The notes under the pieces are model-generated. The model was not told the origin of the DNA. It made no database searches and saw only the letters and a list, made by a program, of their open reading frames with translations. The position numbers and the translations under genes are program-made. This document shows positions 17,870-26,372 of a stretch of DNA of 64,000 nucleotides, one piece after another (position 1 is the first letter of the stretch; every line of letters begins with the position of its first letter). The DNA comes from Colwellia sp. MB02u-6 (lineage in GTDB: Bacteria; Pseudomonadota; Gammaproteobacteria; Enterobacterales; Alteromonadaceae), in NCBI RefSeq assembly GCF_014077095.1, contig NZ_JACGVG010000038.1, forward strand, positions 372,001 to 436,000, in the 5' to 3' direction.

Positions 17870-18586
17870 ATGTCAGATAGTGAATTGTTAGTTAAAAAAA
17901 TATTACTTGTTGAAGATGACCGTCAATTGTCGGATCTAGTCGCTGAGTTTTTAGAAAATGAAGGTTATCACGTTAAGCAAGAGTTTAGAGGCGACACGGT
18001 AGAAAAGCGAGTTGATAAATTCGTTCCTGATTTGATTATTTTAGACATTATGCTACCAGGTAAAGATGGATTTGCTGTTTGTAAAGATTTACGCCCTAAC
18101 TTTAAAGGGCCAATTTTAATGCTAACCGCGAAAGGCACAGACTTTGACCAAGTGTTAGGTTTGGAAATTGGCGCGGATGATTACGTGATTAAGCCTGTTG
18201 AGCCAAGAGTACTGCTTGCCCGTGTTAATGCGTTATTGCGTCGTGGCCAGTTGCCAGCGGATGGTAAAGAAAATGCTAAAATTAATTGTGGTGAACTACA
18301 TATTAGCCGTGGTTCTAGACAAGTGACATTGCACGGAGAAAATGTTGACCTTACTAGCCAAGAGTTTGATTTACTCTGGCTATTAGCTAGTCGTTCAGGC
18401 GAAGTGCAGAATCGTGATTATATTTATAAAGCGGTTGTTGGTCGCGAATACGACGGCATGGATAGAAGTGTTGATGTGCGCATATCACGCTTGCGTAAAA
18501 AATTACACGATAGTAATGAAACTCCTTTTCGTATTAAAACCATTTGGGGACAAGGCTATTTATTTGTTCCAGATGCATGGAGTTAA
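17870..18586 (+). CDS. rstA: RstA-like OmpR-family response regulator
   Basis: The 238-residue protein has a receiver domain (LLVEDDRQL, phospho-acceptor Asp59 in LIILDIMLPGKDG, TAKGTD, and Lys in VIKPVEP) and a C-terminal winged-helix DNA-binding domain with the R-x-S-R-L-R-K-K ending. The text around Asp59 and the receiver C-terminus matches RstA rather than PhoB or CpxR. A strong AGGAG precedes the ATG. It is followed after 33 nt by its histidine kinase. Confidence 0.85.
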   Translation: MSDSELLVKKILLVEDDRQLSDLVAEFLENEGYHVKQEFRGDTVEKRVDKFVPDLIILDIMLPGKDGFAVCKDLRPNFKGPILMLTAKGTDFDQVLGLEIGADDYVIKPVEPRVLLARVNALLRRGQLPADGKENAKINCGELHISRGSRQVTLHGENVDLTSQEFDLLWLLASRSGEVQNRDYIYKAVVGREYDGMDRSVDVRISRLRKKLHDSNETPFRIKTIWGQGYLFVPDAWS

Positions 18587-18619
18587 CTATTATTTTATTG
18601 TGTAAGCTGGTGAGCTGTT

Positions 18620-19954
18620 ATGGCGACTCATCAGTATTTATTTCCTTTCTTTAGGCATTTTATGAAACTTGGTCGCTCATTCTTCAGCTTATACTTCCTT
18701 ATTATTTCTATTTTCATCGTATTCTCATGGATGCTTGATGAAGTATGGAGTTCATACCTTGAACAAGACATAGAGTCTTACACCGGTTATAAAAGTATGC
18801 TGTTGGCGCTATCTAACTATTTAGAAAAGCACCCAGAAGATCAATGGCAAGAAATACTATCGAAAGCTGCAAAGCAGTGGCAACTGCCATTAAAGTTAAT
18901 GTCAGCGCGAGAAGTAAAAGCCATTAGCTATCAAAATCATGACGTCATCAAAGAAGAAAATACGCATATTTATTATGATAATAACGCGGTAGAAATTCAT
19001 CATAGGATCAATGATGCTGGCACTGTTATTGTGTTGGGGCCTGCTAAAATGCCAACCCGGCCTAGGCTAGAGGCACTCATTCGTGTTATTTTGCTAGCAA
19101 CCTTAGCCTGTATATTATTTTTTTGGTTACGGCCTTTGTCTCGAGACTTGGATCAATTGCAAAAAACGGCGATAGAGTTTGGTCAAGAAAGTTTTGATGT
19201 TGTTGCACCACAAGCAATATCGACCATGGCAGCACCTATGGTGACGGCGTTTAATATTATGGCCAGCCGTATTAAACGTTTAATCGATGCTCATAAAGAA
19301 TTATCAACTGCGGTTGCACATGAATTACGTACACCGTTAGCTCGCACTAAGTTTGCCTTAGAAATGCTAGCCTGCACTGATGATAAAGCCAAACAAGAGA
19401 AATATCGCAAAGCCATTAGTAAAGATGTTTGTGAGTTAGAACAACTCATTAGTGAGATGTTAATTTACGCTAGTTTTGATAATGACAAACCCGAAATAAA
19501 TTTTAGTGAAGAATCATTGGTGGATATTGTCGAAAAACAAGTCAGTAATTACCAACAGTTTGAACAAAAATTTAACATTGTTAACCTGCTTGGAAATGAA
19601 CTAGTTGAGGTTGACCGACACTTTATTGGTCGAGCGTTGAATAATTATATCTCTAATGCCATAAAATATGGCAATGGTGAAATAGACATCACGATTAAGA
19701 AAAGCGAAGAGCACTGCCAGATAAGCGTTACCGATAATGGTGAGGGAGTCTGTGATGATTTCAAATGTACTATATTTGATGCTTTTTCTCGTGGTGATGT
19801 ATCTCGTAATCGTGAAACAGGAGGCTTTGGTTTAGGTCTAGCCATCGTTTGTCGGATCATGGAGTGGCATGGCGGCAGTGCATCTGTTGTTGATAGCAAT
19901 AATGGTGGAGCCAGCTTTATACTGCGTTGGCCCATTAAACAAATTTCTGCATAA
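18620..19954 (+). CDS. rstB: RstB-like sensor histidine kinase
   Basis: The 444-residue kinase has two membrane segments (about 20-40 and 150-170) around a roughly 110-residue periplasmic sensor, a HAMP region, a HisKA box (AVAHELRTPLARTKF, phospho-His234) and an HATPase domain with N (NYISNAIKYG), G1 (DNGEGV) and G2 (GGFGLGLAIV) boxes. It pairs with the RstA-like regulator just upstream. RstB relatives sense envelope or cation stress in enterobacteria; the signal in this organism is unknown. Confidence 0.87.
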   Translation: MATHQYLFPFFRHFMKLGRSFFSLYFLIISIFIVFSWMLDEVWSSYLEQDIESYTGYKSMLLALSNYLEKHPEDQWQEILSKAAKQWQLPLKLMSAREVKAISYQNHDVIKEENTHIYYDNNAVEIHHRINDAGTVIVLGPAKMPTRPRLEALIRVILLATLACILFFWLRPLSRDLDQLQKTAIEFGQESFDVVAPQAISTMAAPMVTAFNIMASRIKRLIDAHKELSTAVAHELRTPLARTKFALEMLACTDDKAKQEKYRKAISKDVCELEQLISEMLIYASFDNDKPEINFSEESLVDIVEKQVSNYQQFEQKFNIVNLLGNELVEVDRHFIGRALNNYISNAIKYGNGEIDITIKKSEEHCQISVTDNGEGVCDDFKCTIFDAFSRGDVSRNRETGGFGLGLAIVCRIMEWHGGSASVVDSNNGGASFILRWPIKQISA

Positions 19955-20077
19955 TGGACAAAAATCAGTCAATACTTTGTATTTACTATAAAAATCAATA
20001 ATTAATTAGGCATAGGGTTAAAGTAAACTGTGCTGCTGCCGATATAAATATTATCAGTAGCAAAACAGTAGATTATT

Positions 20078-20611
20078 TTGACCCTAAACGCTTTATCAAA
20101 CGACATACTTGTTCATGAACTTCAGTTAGGCGAACAGCTTAACCAAAGTGTTTACCATGCGCGTCGTTCTGATTTTGCGCTGTTACTCGCCATGCTAACC
20201 GACGATGTTCGAGCGCATAGCCAATTTAAATTACCACTTTCACAAATACCTGAAAAAACCACTTCAGCAGAACAGTTACGAAAATATTTTCAATTACCTG
20301 ATGAAGCCCCTTTAGCATTAAAAGATGTTGCTGATATAAGCAGCTATAATCAGGCAAGTTTGATTGAAAAACAGCAGTTAGAAGACCTAAGGCTAGCAAA
20401 CATACTTAACCCTAAACCATTAGCGTTTCGTGATGATGTAAAACATATAAACGAACAGGTGATGACTAATACCAGTTTATATTGCCAGCAAAAAAATCAG
20501 GACATATCGTTAACACAAACAGAGCAAAGAGCTGACTTCAATGCCATAGCTTGGTTAGCGGCAGTGCAAACGACTATTGTTAAAGCACCGTTAATGGAAG
20601 CCGTTGCCTAA
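20078..20611 (+). CDS. VC2046/SO_2500 family protein
   Basis: The 177-residue protein fits the VC2046/SO_2500 family of Vibrio and Shewanella by its N-terminal pattern (LQLGEQLNQSVYHARRSDFALLLAMLTDD, about 14-42). It is soluble and helical and the function is unknown. The start is TTG at 20078; no ATG is available before the conserved region. Its stop overlaps the stop of the convergent YchJ gene by a few bases (20608-20611). Confidence 0.7.
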   Translation: MTLNALSNDILVHELQLGEQLNQSVYHARRSDFALLLAMLTDDVRAHSQFKLPLSQIPEKTTSAEQLRKYFQLPDEAPLALKDVADISSYNQASLIEKQQLEDLRLANILNPKPLAFRDDVKHINEQVMTNTSLYCQQKNQDISLTQTEQRADFNAIAWLAAVQTTIVKAPLMEAVA

Positions 20612-21096
20612 AAAGCCTTAGCACAACAATGTTTAAACTTTTTCTCACTGCCACAAAAACAAAACTCATTTTTTTTGGGTTTATTTAATACTTTGCTATC
20701 TGACACCTCTCCATCAAGATATCGCCATGCGCTATCTTCAAGCACAAAATTAGATTGTTCTCGCATTTGCCAAATTTGTTTGTGAACCTGATAAAAAGCG
20801 GAAAACTCTACTTGAGCATTATTACGGTTAGCTAAATCTTTTTCATGATCACTGGCAAAGTGAATAATGAGTTTCAGCCATTTTGTTTCTGCAGCCCATT
20901 GTGCGATATCATCAATGGATTGTAGAGCTTGGCTTGAATGGGCATAAGTAAGGTAAATATACTCGGCCTGTTGTGTTGCGTAAGCAGAGTAGCGTGAGCG
21001 CATAAGTTGTTCTGGAGAGTGAGCAGGTTTTGTTGCCATTATTAAAGGTTGGCAACACAGTGCAAAGGTTCGTTCTGAGCCGCATGGACATAACAT
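20608..21096 (-). CDS. ychJ: YchJ-like SEC-C protein (UPF0225)
   Basis: The 162-residue protein has an SEC-C type zinc motif at each end: LCPCGSERTFALCC at the start (about 2-15) and FCFCGSEKKFKHCC at the end (about 146-159). The middle is the YchJ domain (SAYATQQAEYIYLTY). The family is uncharacterised; SEC-C motifs bind zinc and often mediate protein contacts. Full length and clean. Confidence 0.87.
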   Translation of the reverse strand: MLCPCGSERTFALCCQPLIMATKPAHSPEQLMRSRYSAYATQQAEYIYLTYAHSSQALQSIDDIAQWAAETKWLKLIIHFASDHEKDLANRNNAQVEFSAFYQVHKQIWQMREQSNFVLEDSAWRYLDGEVSDSKVLNKPKKNEFCFCGSEKKFKHCCAKAF

Positions 21097-21287
21097 GTAG
21101 ATAAACTATTTAAAGGGTAATTATGTTTAGTCTATCATGACAGTTATTATGCTTTTTATGGTTTATGGCTTTAATTGTTCAGTTCATCTTACTTAACCTA
21201 AGGTTTTTTGCGCTTTACATTAAATCGTGGATTAAACACAATTTTTTGTTTTATTTTTGTTTTACCACCTTGACTAAATATAGTTAT

Positions 21288-21758
21288 TTAATGTAATTGG
21301 TTGATTGCTTTACAATCTGTCTTTTGTAATAAAATACATTGAGTTTTTCCTAAGGCAGCACAGCGAGATATTTCTTTTAATTGAGCTTGATTATAGTTGG
21401 CGTTTGATAAAATCATCGCAGAACATGTGCCTTTTAATAACGTGTTTTTGATATGATCTAAGCTGACATTGACCTTATTTGCATTCACTTTTAGTATTTT
21501 TGCTGGATTAATTTTACCCATGTTAGAGAGTTGTTCTAGCGAAGAATTTTCTGGATTAATCATTAAAATCCACTTTTTATCATCATGGTGGTTTTGACAA
21601 ATGTCCTGATACTTTTTAGAGACATCTCCGAGACTATTTACACTAATAATATTACACCAAGCAGAAGACAAATTAATTTGAGGGGGTAAATTAATACTAG
21701 GGGCTATAGTTAAGCTGTTGTTATTTATTTTTAAGTTTATTTTATTAGTGTTAACCAT
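21288..21758 (-). CDS. sulA: SulA-like SOS cell-division inhibitor
   Basis: The 156-residue protein aligns in layout with E. coli SulA from about residue 65 on: KWILMINPENSS ... INPAKILKVNANK ... IKNTLLKGTCSAMILS ... ALGKTQCILLQ. SulA binds FtsZ and halts septation during DNA damage. I chose the ATG at 21758 because a GAGGTGAG ribosome site lies just upstream and because a LexA box at 21775-21794 would fall inside the longer reading frame that starts at 21821. The N-terminal 40 residues are Asn-rich and not conserved. The gene is monocistronic. Confidence 0.8.
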   Translation of the reverse strand: MVNTNKINLKINNNSLTIAPSINLPPQINLSSAWCNIISVNSLGDVSKKYQDICQNHHDDKKWILMINPENSSLEQLSNMGKINPAKILKVNANKVNVSLDHIKNTLLKGTCSAMILSNANYNQAQLKEISRCAALGKTQCILLQKTDCKAINQLH

Positions 21759-21774
21759 AGTGCTCACCTCGATA

Positions 21775-21794
21775 TACTGTATGGATGTACAGTA
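21775..21794 (-). promoter_or_regulatory. LexA box of the sulA-like gene
   Basis: TACTGTATGGATGTACAGTA fits the gammaproteobacterial LexA consensus CTGT-N8-ACAG, including the flanking TA. It ends 16 nt upstream of the chosen sulA start on the minus strand, the usual place for repression. Confidence 0.9.
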
Positions 21795-22307
21795 TATCGG
21801 TTTTGATGCTATTTCAAGCATTATTTTACTAATATTTGCTCAAAGCTATAAGAAGACTCGCTTTTTAAAATCGATATTTTAGCGAAGTGAAGCTGATCTT
21901 TTATGTGTAAAGCAAACATAACTAGAGCTTAATAGTTAGAGATTAATTACTGTACAACGCTATTTAAATTAAAGCTGCGTAACTTACCGATATGGGTAAG
22001 TTATTAAGGAATAATTGCTCTGAACACTATCTGAACATTAAAGGTGAAAAGATAAACACCGCATTCTGCTATGTTACTGGTGCAAATTGATTTAAAATAA
22101 AACTTATACCGAGCTAGCTACCATAATCAAGGATATTAACCAATAGATATCCAATTACGTCGTTAATTTCATCTCGAAGTGTATAGCCAAGCCATTGAGT
22201 TTACTTGCTAAAACTATTACGGTTAGTTATATGTAAATAGCTAAATTTTTATCGACAGTTTGGCTTGAAATAAGTTAAATAAGTTAAATAGGTTCTAAAG
22301 TAACAAT
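21795..22307. other. Gene-free stretch between sulA and the qseB-like gene
   Basis: No gene is visible. A 9-bp direct repeat (aagttaaat twice, about 22271-22288) lies 20 nt before the qseB-like start and could be a binding site of an OmpR-family regulator, but the spacing does not match a known box. The remainder is AT-rich. Confidence 0.5.
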
Positions 22308-22967
22308 ATGAGAATTTTACTCGTTGAAGACGATCTGCCACTAGCACAAGCATTACAACAGTCGTTGCGACATGAGGGCTTCTTGGTTAACCACGTTAAT
22401 ACCGGCGAAGACGCTTTAACGTCATTGACTATGCCTGATCATGACATGGTAATTTTAGATTTAGGGTTGCCTGACATGGATGGTTTATTAGTGCTAAAAA
22501 AGCTTAGAGCTAAAAAGCAAACTACGCCGGTTATTGTGCTGACCGCACGAGACACTATTGAGCAGCGTGTTCAAGGACTAGACTTTGGCGCCGATGACTA
22601 CTTAATTAAACCTTTTGACATTAACGAGCTTCTTGCTCGCTTACGAGTGATTGAACGCCGATTAGGTACTGCTGATAGCGCAATAATCTCCATTGCATTG
22701 GTAAAGCTTGATACGACTGCCCACAAAGTGTTTATCGAAGATAAAGAACTGTCCTGTTCAAAAAAAGAATATATGGTGCTAAAAGTATTAATGGAAAATG
22801 CTGGGCGAATTCAGTCACGAGAGCAAATTGAATCACGCCTTTACGATTGGGGTGAAGAAGTGATGAGTAATGCGGTAGAAGTCCATATTCACAATTTACG
22901 CAAAAAGTTACCTGAAAAATTTATCCAAACAGTTCGTGGTGTTGGCTACACCATAAATAAGGCATAA
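22308..22967 (+). CDS. QseB/PmrA-like response regulator
   Basis: The 219-residue OmpR-family regulator has a receiver domain (MRILLVEDD, phospho-acceptor Asp51 in VILDLGLPDMDG, TAR, and Lys in LIKPFDINE) and a winged-helix domain ending in VRGVGYTI. It is the first gene of a packed operon (qseB-like, qseC-like, cupredoxin, FTR1-like, beta-barrel, DUF1461). The family assignment to the QseB/PmrA/TctD group is by pattern only. The short 9-bp direct repeat just upstream may be its own site. Confidence 0.85.
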   Translation: MRILLVEDDLPLAQALQQSLRHEGFLVNHVNTGEDALTSLTMPDHDMVILDLGLPDMDGLLVLKKLRAKKQTTPVIVLTARDTIEQRVQGLDFGADDYLIKPFDINELLARLRVIERRLGTADSAIISIALVKLDTTAHKVFIEDKELSCSKKEYMVLKVLMENAGRIQSREQIESRLYDWGEEVMSNAVEVHIHNLRKKLPEKFIQTVRGVGYTINKA

Positions 22968-22977
22968 AAAGTTTATT

Positions 22978-24393
22978 ATGCCTATTCGCCGTTATCTAGT
23001 GCTAATGCTGTTATCAATTATTACCTTAGTAATTTTTGTCTCTGCTATTCAGGGTTATAAAGCGAGTATGCGCAAAGCCGAAAGTGTATTTGATAATGAA
23101 TTAGTCTCTTTAGCTCAGGTTATAACGGCTGTTAAGCTACCTAAAGGTGTCATTACGCACCCAGTAACCAGCAATTTTTCTTATCAAATAGTGCTTGATA
23201 ACCAGGTAGTAACTCGCAGTGATAATGCGCCAAACACGCTAATAAATACCTTAAATAACGGTTTTAAAGAAGCTAACTTCCTAGGCAAACGCTGGCGCAC
23301 TTATACCGACAAAATAACAGATAACTCAACAACCAATGCTTGGGTTATTATTGCTCAACCATTAAAACAAAGATTTGACCTTGCTGAGGGGATAATTTTA
23401 TCTGCGGTTACCCCCATTATTTTAGTCATGCCATTACTCGCATTAATCATTTCATTAGCGGTGCGGCAGGGCTTGAAGCCGTTGACTTTTTTAACTCGAG
23501 CACTCAAAAATAAAAAAGCAAATGATCTTAGCCCGTTAACGGTCAGTTCAAGCACAGAACTTGCGCCAGTGATTGAAACCTTAAATGAATTATTTCTGCG
23601 ACTGTCATTATCTTTTGAGCGTGAAAAGCAATTTGCCTCAGATGCCGCCCATGAACTTAGAACGCCATTAAGCGTATTGAAAATTAACGTTTATAACCTT
23701 CAACAAAGCTTTAATGATGTCATCCTTGTTGACAGTGACAAAAACTCAACAGCGCTGTCAGTATTACCCTTTCAGCAATTAGAGCAAAGTGTTGAGCGTA
23801 TGGCACATGTTGTTGATCAAATATTGACCTTGAACCGGACTAATCCAGAACAAATATTGGCTGAAAGTGCGGTGCTTAATTTACAAGAGCTATTGCAAGA
23901 ATGTATTAGTGAGCTCTATCCTTATATTGCCAGCAGAGGCCATGATATCGAACTGAATAGTGCGCCATTGAACATTTTGGGCAACAGATTTGTAATCGGT
24001 ATACTATTGAAAAATTTGATTGCTAATGCTGCTAAATATACCCCGGATTATGGCAAGATTTTAGTCTCGTGCGTGCAAGACAAAAATAAGCTTATATTAC
24101 GTGTTGAAGACTCCGGCCCGGGTATTGCGCCGGAAGAATATTCACGGGTATTTGATCGCTTTTATCGTGTCGGCGGCGATAGCCATAATTCAAATGTTAT
24201 TGGCTGTGGCTTAGGCTTGTCGATTGTTAAACATATTGTAGAATTGCATCAAGCAAACATCAGCTTAAGTCGCTCAAAGGCTTTGTTTGGCTTATGTGTA
24301 AAGGTTGTTTTTTCTATGGTAGATAGTAACAGCGGTGCAACTATTAATGGTAATAAATTACCCAGCTCACCAGCAAAGGGAGATTATCAATGA
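22978..24393 (+). CDS. QseC-like sensor histidine kinase
   Basis: The 471-residue kinase has a first membrane helix (8-26), a periplasmic sensor of about 110 residues, a second helix (138-162), a HisKA box (SDAAHELRTPLSVLK, His225) and an HATPase domain with NLIANAAKYT, DSGPGI and GCGLGLSIV motifs. The periplasmic domain is of the short 2CSK_N size seen in QseC, PmrB and TctE kinases. The signal may relate to the metal-type transport genes that follow. Its stop overlaps the cupredoxin ATG (ATGA). Confidence 0.85.
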   Translation: MPIRRYLVLMLLSIITLVIFVSAIQGYKASMRKAESVFDNELVSLAQVITAVKLPKGVITHPVTSNFSYQIVLDNQVVTRSDNAPNTLINTLNNGFKEANFLGKRWRTYTDKITDNSTTNAWVIIAQPLKQRFDLAEGIILSAVTPIILVMPLLALIISLAVRQGLKPLTFLTRALKNKKANDLSPLTVSSSTELAPVIETLNELFLRLSLSFEREKQFASDAAHELRTPLSVLKINVYNLQQSFNDVILVDSDKNSTALSVLPFQQLEQSVERMAHVVDQILTLNRTNPEQILAESAVLNLQELLQECISELYPYIASRGHDIELNSAPLNILGNRFVIGILLKNLIANAAKYTPDYGKILVSCVQDKNKLILRVEDSGPGIAPEEYSRVFDRFYRVGGDSHNSNVIGCGLGLSIVKHIVELHQANISLSRSKALFGLCVKVVFSMVDSNSGATINGNKLPSSPAKGDYQ

Positions 24394-24836
24394 GCCTATT
24401 TTCTGTCAAACCTATGCAAAGCATTATTGTCTTTTTAGCGCTACTATCATTTGCTAGCTTGGCAAACCGGCCGGAATTCGAGGTAGAACTTAAAAATCAT
24501 TTGTTTTATCCGGCTGAAATAGAAATTCCAGCAAACACGAAAGTAAAATTAGTTATTTATAATCGAGATACCACCCCTGAAGAGTTTGATAGTTTTGACC
24601 TTAATAGAGAGAAAGTGATTTTTCCACAAAAAAAATCAGTGATTTTTATTGGACCTTTACCTCCAGGTCATTACAAATTTTTTGGTGAGTTTAACCCTAA
24701 CAGCGCTCAAGGCACCATTATTGTTGTCCCTAAAAAGAGCGCAACTGATGCTAATATAGAGACTTTAGCGCTAGCTTATACGGCACCGCTAGCAGCGAAT
24801 AGCCTTCTGTTTAAGGAGGTTTTACATGTTAATTAA
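24390..24836 (+). CDS. Periplasmic cupredoxin-like protein
   Basis: The 148-residue protein has a signal peptide (to about residue 25, ending SLA) and a Cupredoxin_1 domain: HLFYPAEIEIPANTKVKLVIYNRD, FDSFDL, IGPLPPGHYKFFGEFNPNSAQG. It has no Cys and no His in the normal copper-ligand loop, so a type-1 copper site is absent. The pattern matches the cupredoxin part of EfeO-type proteins, which accompany FTR1 iron permeases. The start overlaps the qseC stop and its end overlaps the next gene by 11 nt. Binding of iron or copper is not proven. Confidence 0.8.
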   Translation: MSLFSVKPMQSIIVFLALLSFASLANRPEFEVELKNHLFYPAEIEIPANTKVKLVIYNRDTTPEEFDSFDLNREKVIFPQKKSVIFIGPLPPGHYKFFGEFNPNSAQGTIIVVPKKSATDANIETLALAYTAPLAANSLLFKEVLHVN

Positions 24837-25638
24837 TACCGTTATTCTTTTTTTAAGAGATGCTTTGCCAATATTCGTCATTAGTATTATTTTGATCTCT
24901 ATGCTCCAGCAACAAGGTATCAAGTTGCAGTGGTATTATCCTGCGTTATTGACTGGCGTAATGTTAAGCCTAATTTTATTAAATACTACTGATGAAGTTG
25001 CACATACACTAGATGATACGGGGCGAGAATGGTTTTATGCTTGCCTCTACATTGTTTGTTATTTTATATCACTGTTGTTATTGAGCCAGCTTGCAATCGT
25101 AAAAAGGCCATTAAGCGCCGGAAGACTTACCCTTATTCGGCTTTGTGCCATGGCTTTAACCGTTATTGTTATGACACTCAATGGCGCCAATTTTCTAATT
25201 TATATCACTGGCTTTTGGTATCAAAATAATGCGTCTAATGCCTTAGTGGCAGGCGTTACTCTTGGTGTGGGTATATGCGCGAGCATCGCTGTATTGTTGT
25301 ATTTTTTAATGGCGTTTATTGAGCGTTATTGTCGCCTTATTCGTGAAGTACTATTGATAGTTTTTAGTGTTGGACTACTGATGAAAGCGACAAAATTACT
25401 GATCCAAATCGATGTTTTACCTGGGAATAGCCTTTTGTGGGATTCTAATTATTTAATAACGGAAAATTCCGAACTAGGGCAGTTGTTTACGGTGTTTTTT
25501 GGCTACGATGCCACGCCAACACTATTGCAACTATTACTTTATATTTCAGCCATTGTGATTGCCTTTGCTTTGATTTTTTTTAGCTCGACGCTTTCAAAGT
25601 CAACACGCACTATAGTGAGTCATAAGGAGGTGGTGTGA
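24826..25638 (+). CDS. FTR1-like permease, iron motifs lost
   Basis: The 270-residue integral membrane protein has about seven helices with the FTR1/EfeU layout. The first family motif REGLE is replaced by RDALP at residues 10-14, and the second (REGxE...L) by a segment of the type NGANFLIY around residue 123. Both acidic iron-binding pairs of FTR1 are therefore missing. Its position right after an EfeO-like cupredoxin supports the family, yet ferric iron transport by the known mechanism looks doubtful. A strong AAGGAGG precedes the ATG. Confidence 0.65.
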   Translation: MLINTVILFLRDALPIFVISIILISMLQQQGIKLQWYYPALLTGVMLSLILLNTTDEVAHTLDDTGREWFYACLYIVCYFISLLLLSQLAIVKRPLSAGRLTLIRLCAMALTVIVMTLNGANFLIYITGFWYQNNASNALVAGVTLGVGICASIAVLLYFLMAFIERYCRLIREVLLIVFSVGLLMKATKLLIQIDVLPGNSLLWDSNYLITENSELGQLFTVFFGYDATPTLLQLLLYISAIVIAFALIFFSSTLSKSTRTIVSHKEVV

Positions 25639-26372
25639 TGAACTTTCTAATCTTTAAAAAATTAACACAATTTAGTTTGTTGCTGTTGATTTTATCTGCT
25701 TTTTCAGCACTGACATGTCAAGTTGCACTGGCTGACGGTGTTGTTGTTGATAAGGTATATCATCCCTATGTGTTACCTAACGAGCAAGAATTTGAATGGC
25801 GTATGTTGTCACATCAAAATGACGCGGGTAACAGTTTAGGACAACGAATAGCCTACGGAAAGTCAATAACCGACAATGTTATGATTGAATTTTATATCGT
25901 GGGTGAGCGAGATAGAGATGGTGACTTTGGCTTGTCTGCCTATGAAGTTGAAACGCGCTGGATGATGACAGATCAAGGCGAATATTGGGCCGATTGGGGT
26001 TTGTTACTTGAAGTCGAAAAAGTACATGAATTAAATGTTTGGGAAGTTACTACCGGTTTGTTATTTGAAAAAGAATTTGGCCGTGACAGCTTAGCCTTGA
26101 ATGCGTTTTTAATTTATGAAAGTGGTAGCGATATCAAAAATGAATTTGAAACAGAGTTTCGTTTGCAATACCGCTATCGGTGGCTACCACAAGTTCAGCC
26201 AGCCATTGAAATTTATATTGGCCAAGACTATACCGGTATTGGTCCCACTTTTATGGGCATACAAAGGTTTGATGGTCAAAAACAATTGAAATGGGAATTG
26301 GGTTTTATAACCGGTTTAAATGGTGATGACAAAGACCATATCTTACGTGCGGCTATTGAATATGAATTTTAA
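25638..26372 (+). CDS. Outer-membrane beta-barrel protein
   Basis: The 244-residue protein has a signal peptide (to about residue 32, ending VALA) and a run of alternating aromatic and polar strands up to a terminal F (AAIEYEF), typical for an outer-membrane barrel of about 10 strands. I chose the ATG at 25638, seven nt after AAGGAGG, over an in-frame GTG one codon earlier; the stop and start then overlap as TGATG. The operon context suggests an outer-membrane partner for the cupredoxin and permease. Family is unknown to me. Confidence 0.7.
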   Translation: MNFLIFKKLTQFSLLLLILSAFSALTCQVALADGVVVDKVYHPYVLPNEQEFEWRMLSHQNDAGNSLGQRIAYGKSITDNVMIEFYIVGERDRDGDFGLSAYEVETRWMMTDQGEYWADWGLLLEVEKVHELNVWEVTTGLLFEKEFGRDSLALNAFLIYESGSDIKNEFETEFRLQYRYRWLPQVQPAIEIYIGQDYTGIGPTFMGIQRFDGQKQLKWELGFITGLNGDDKDHILRAAIEYEF

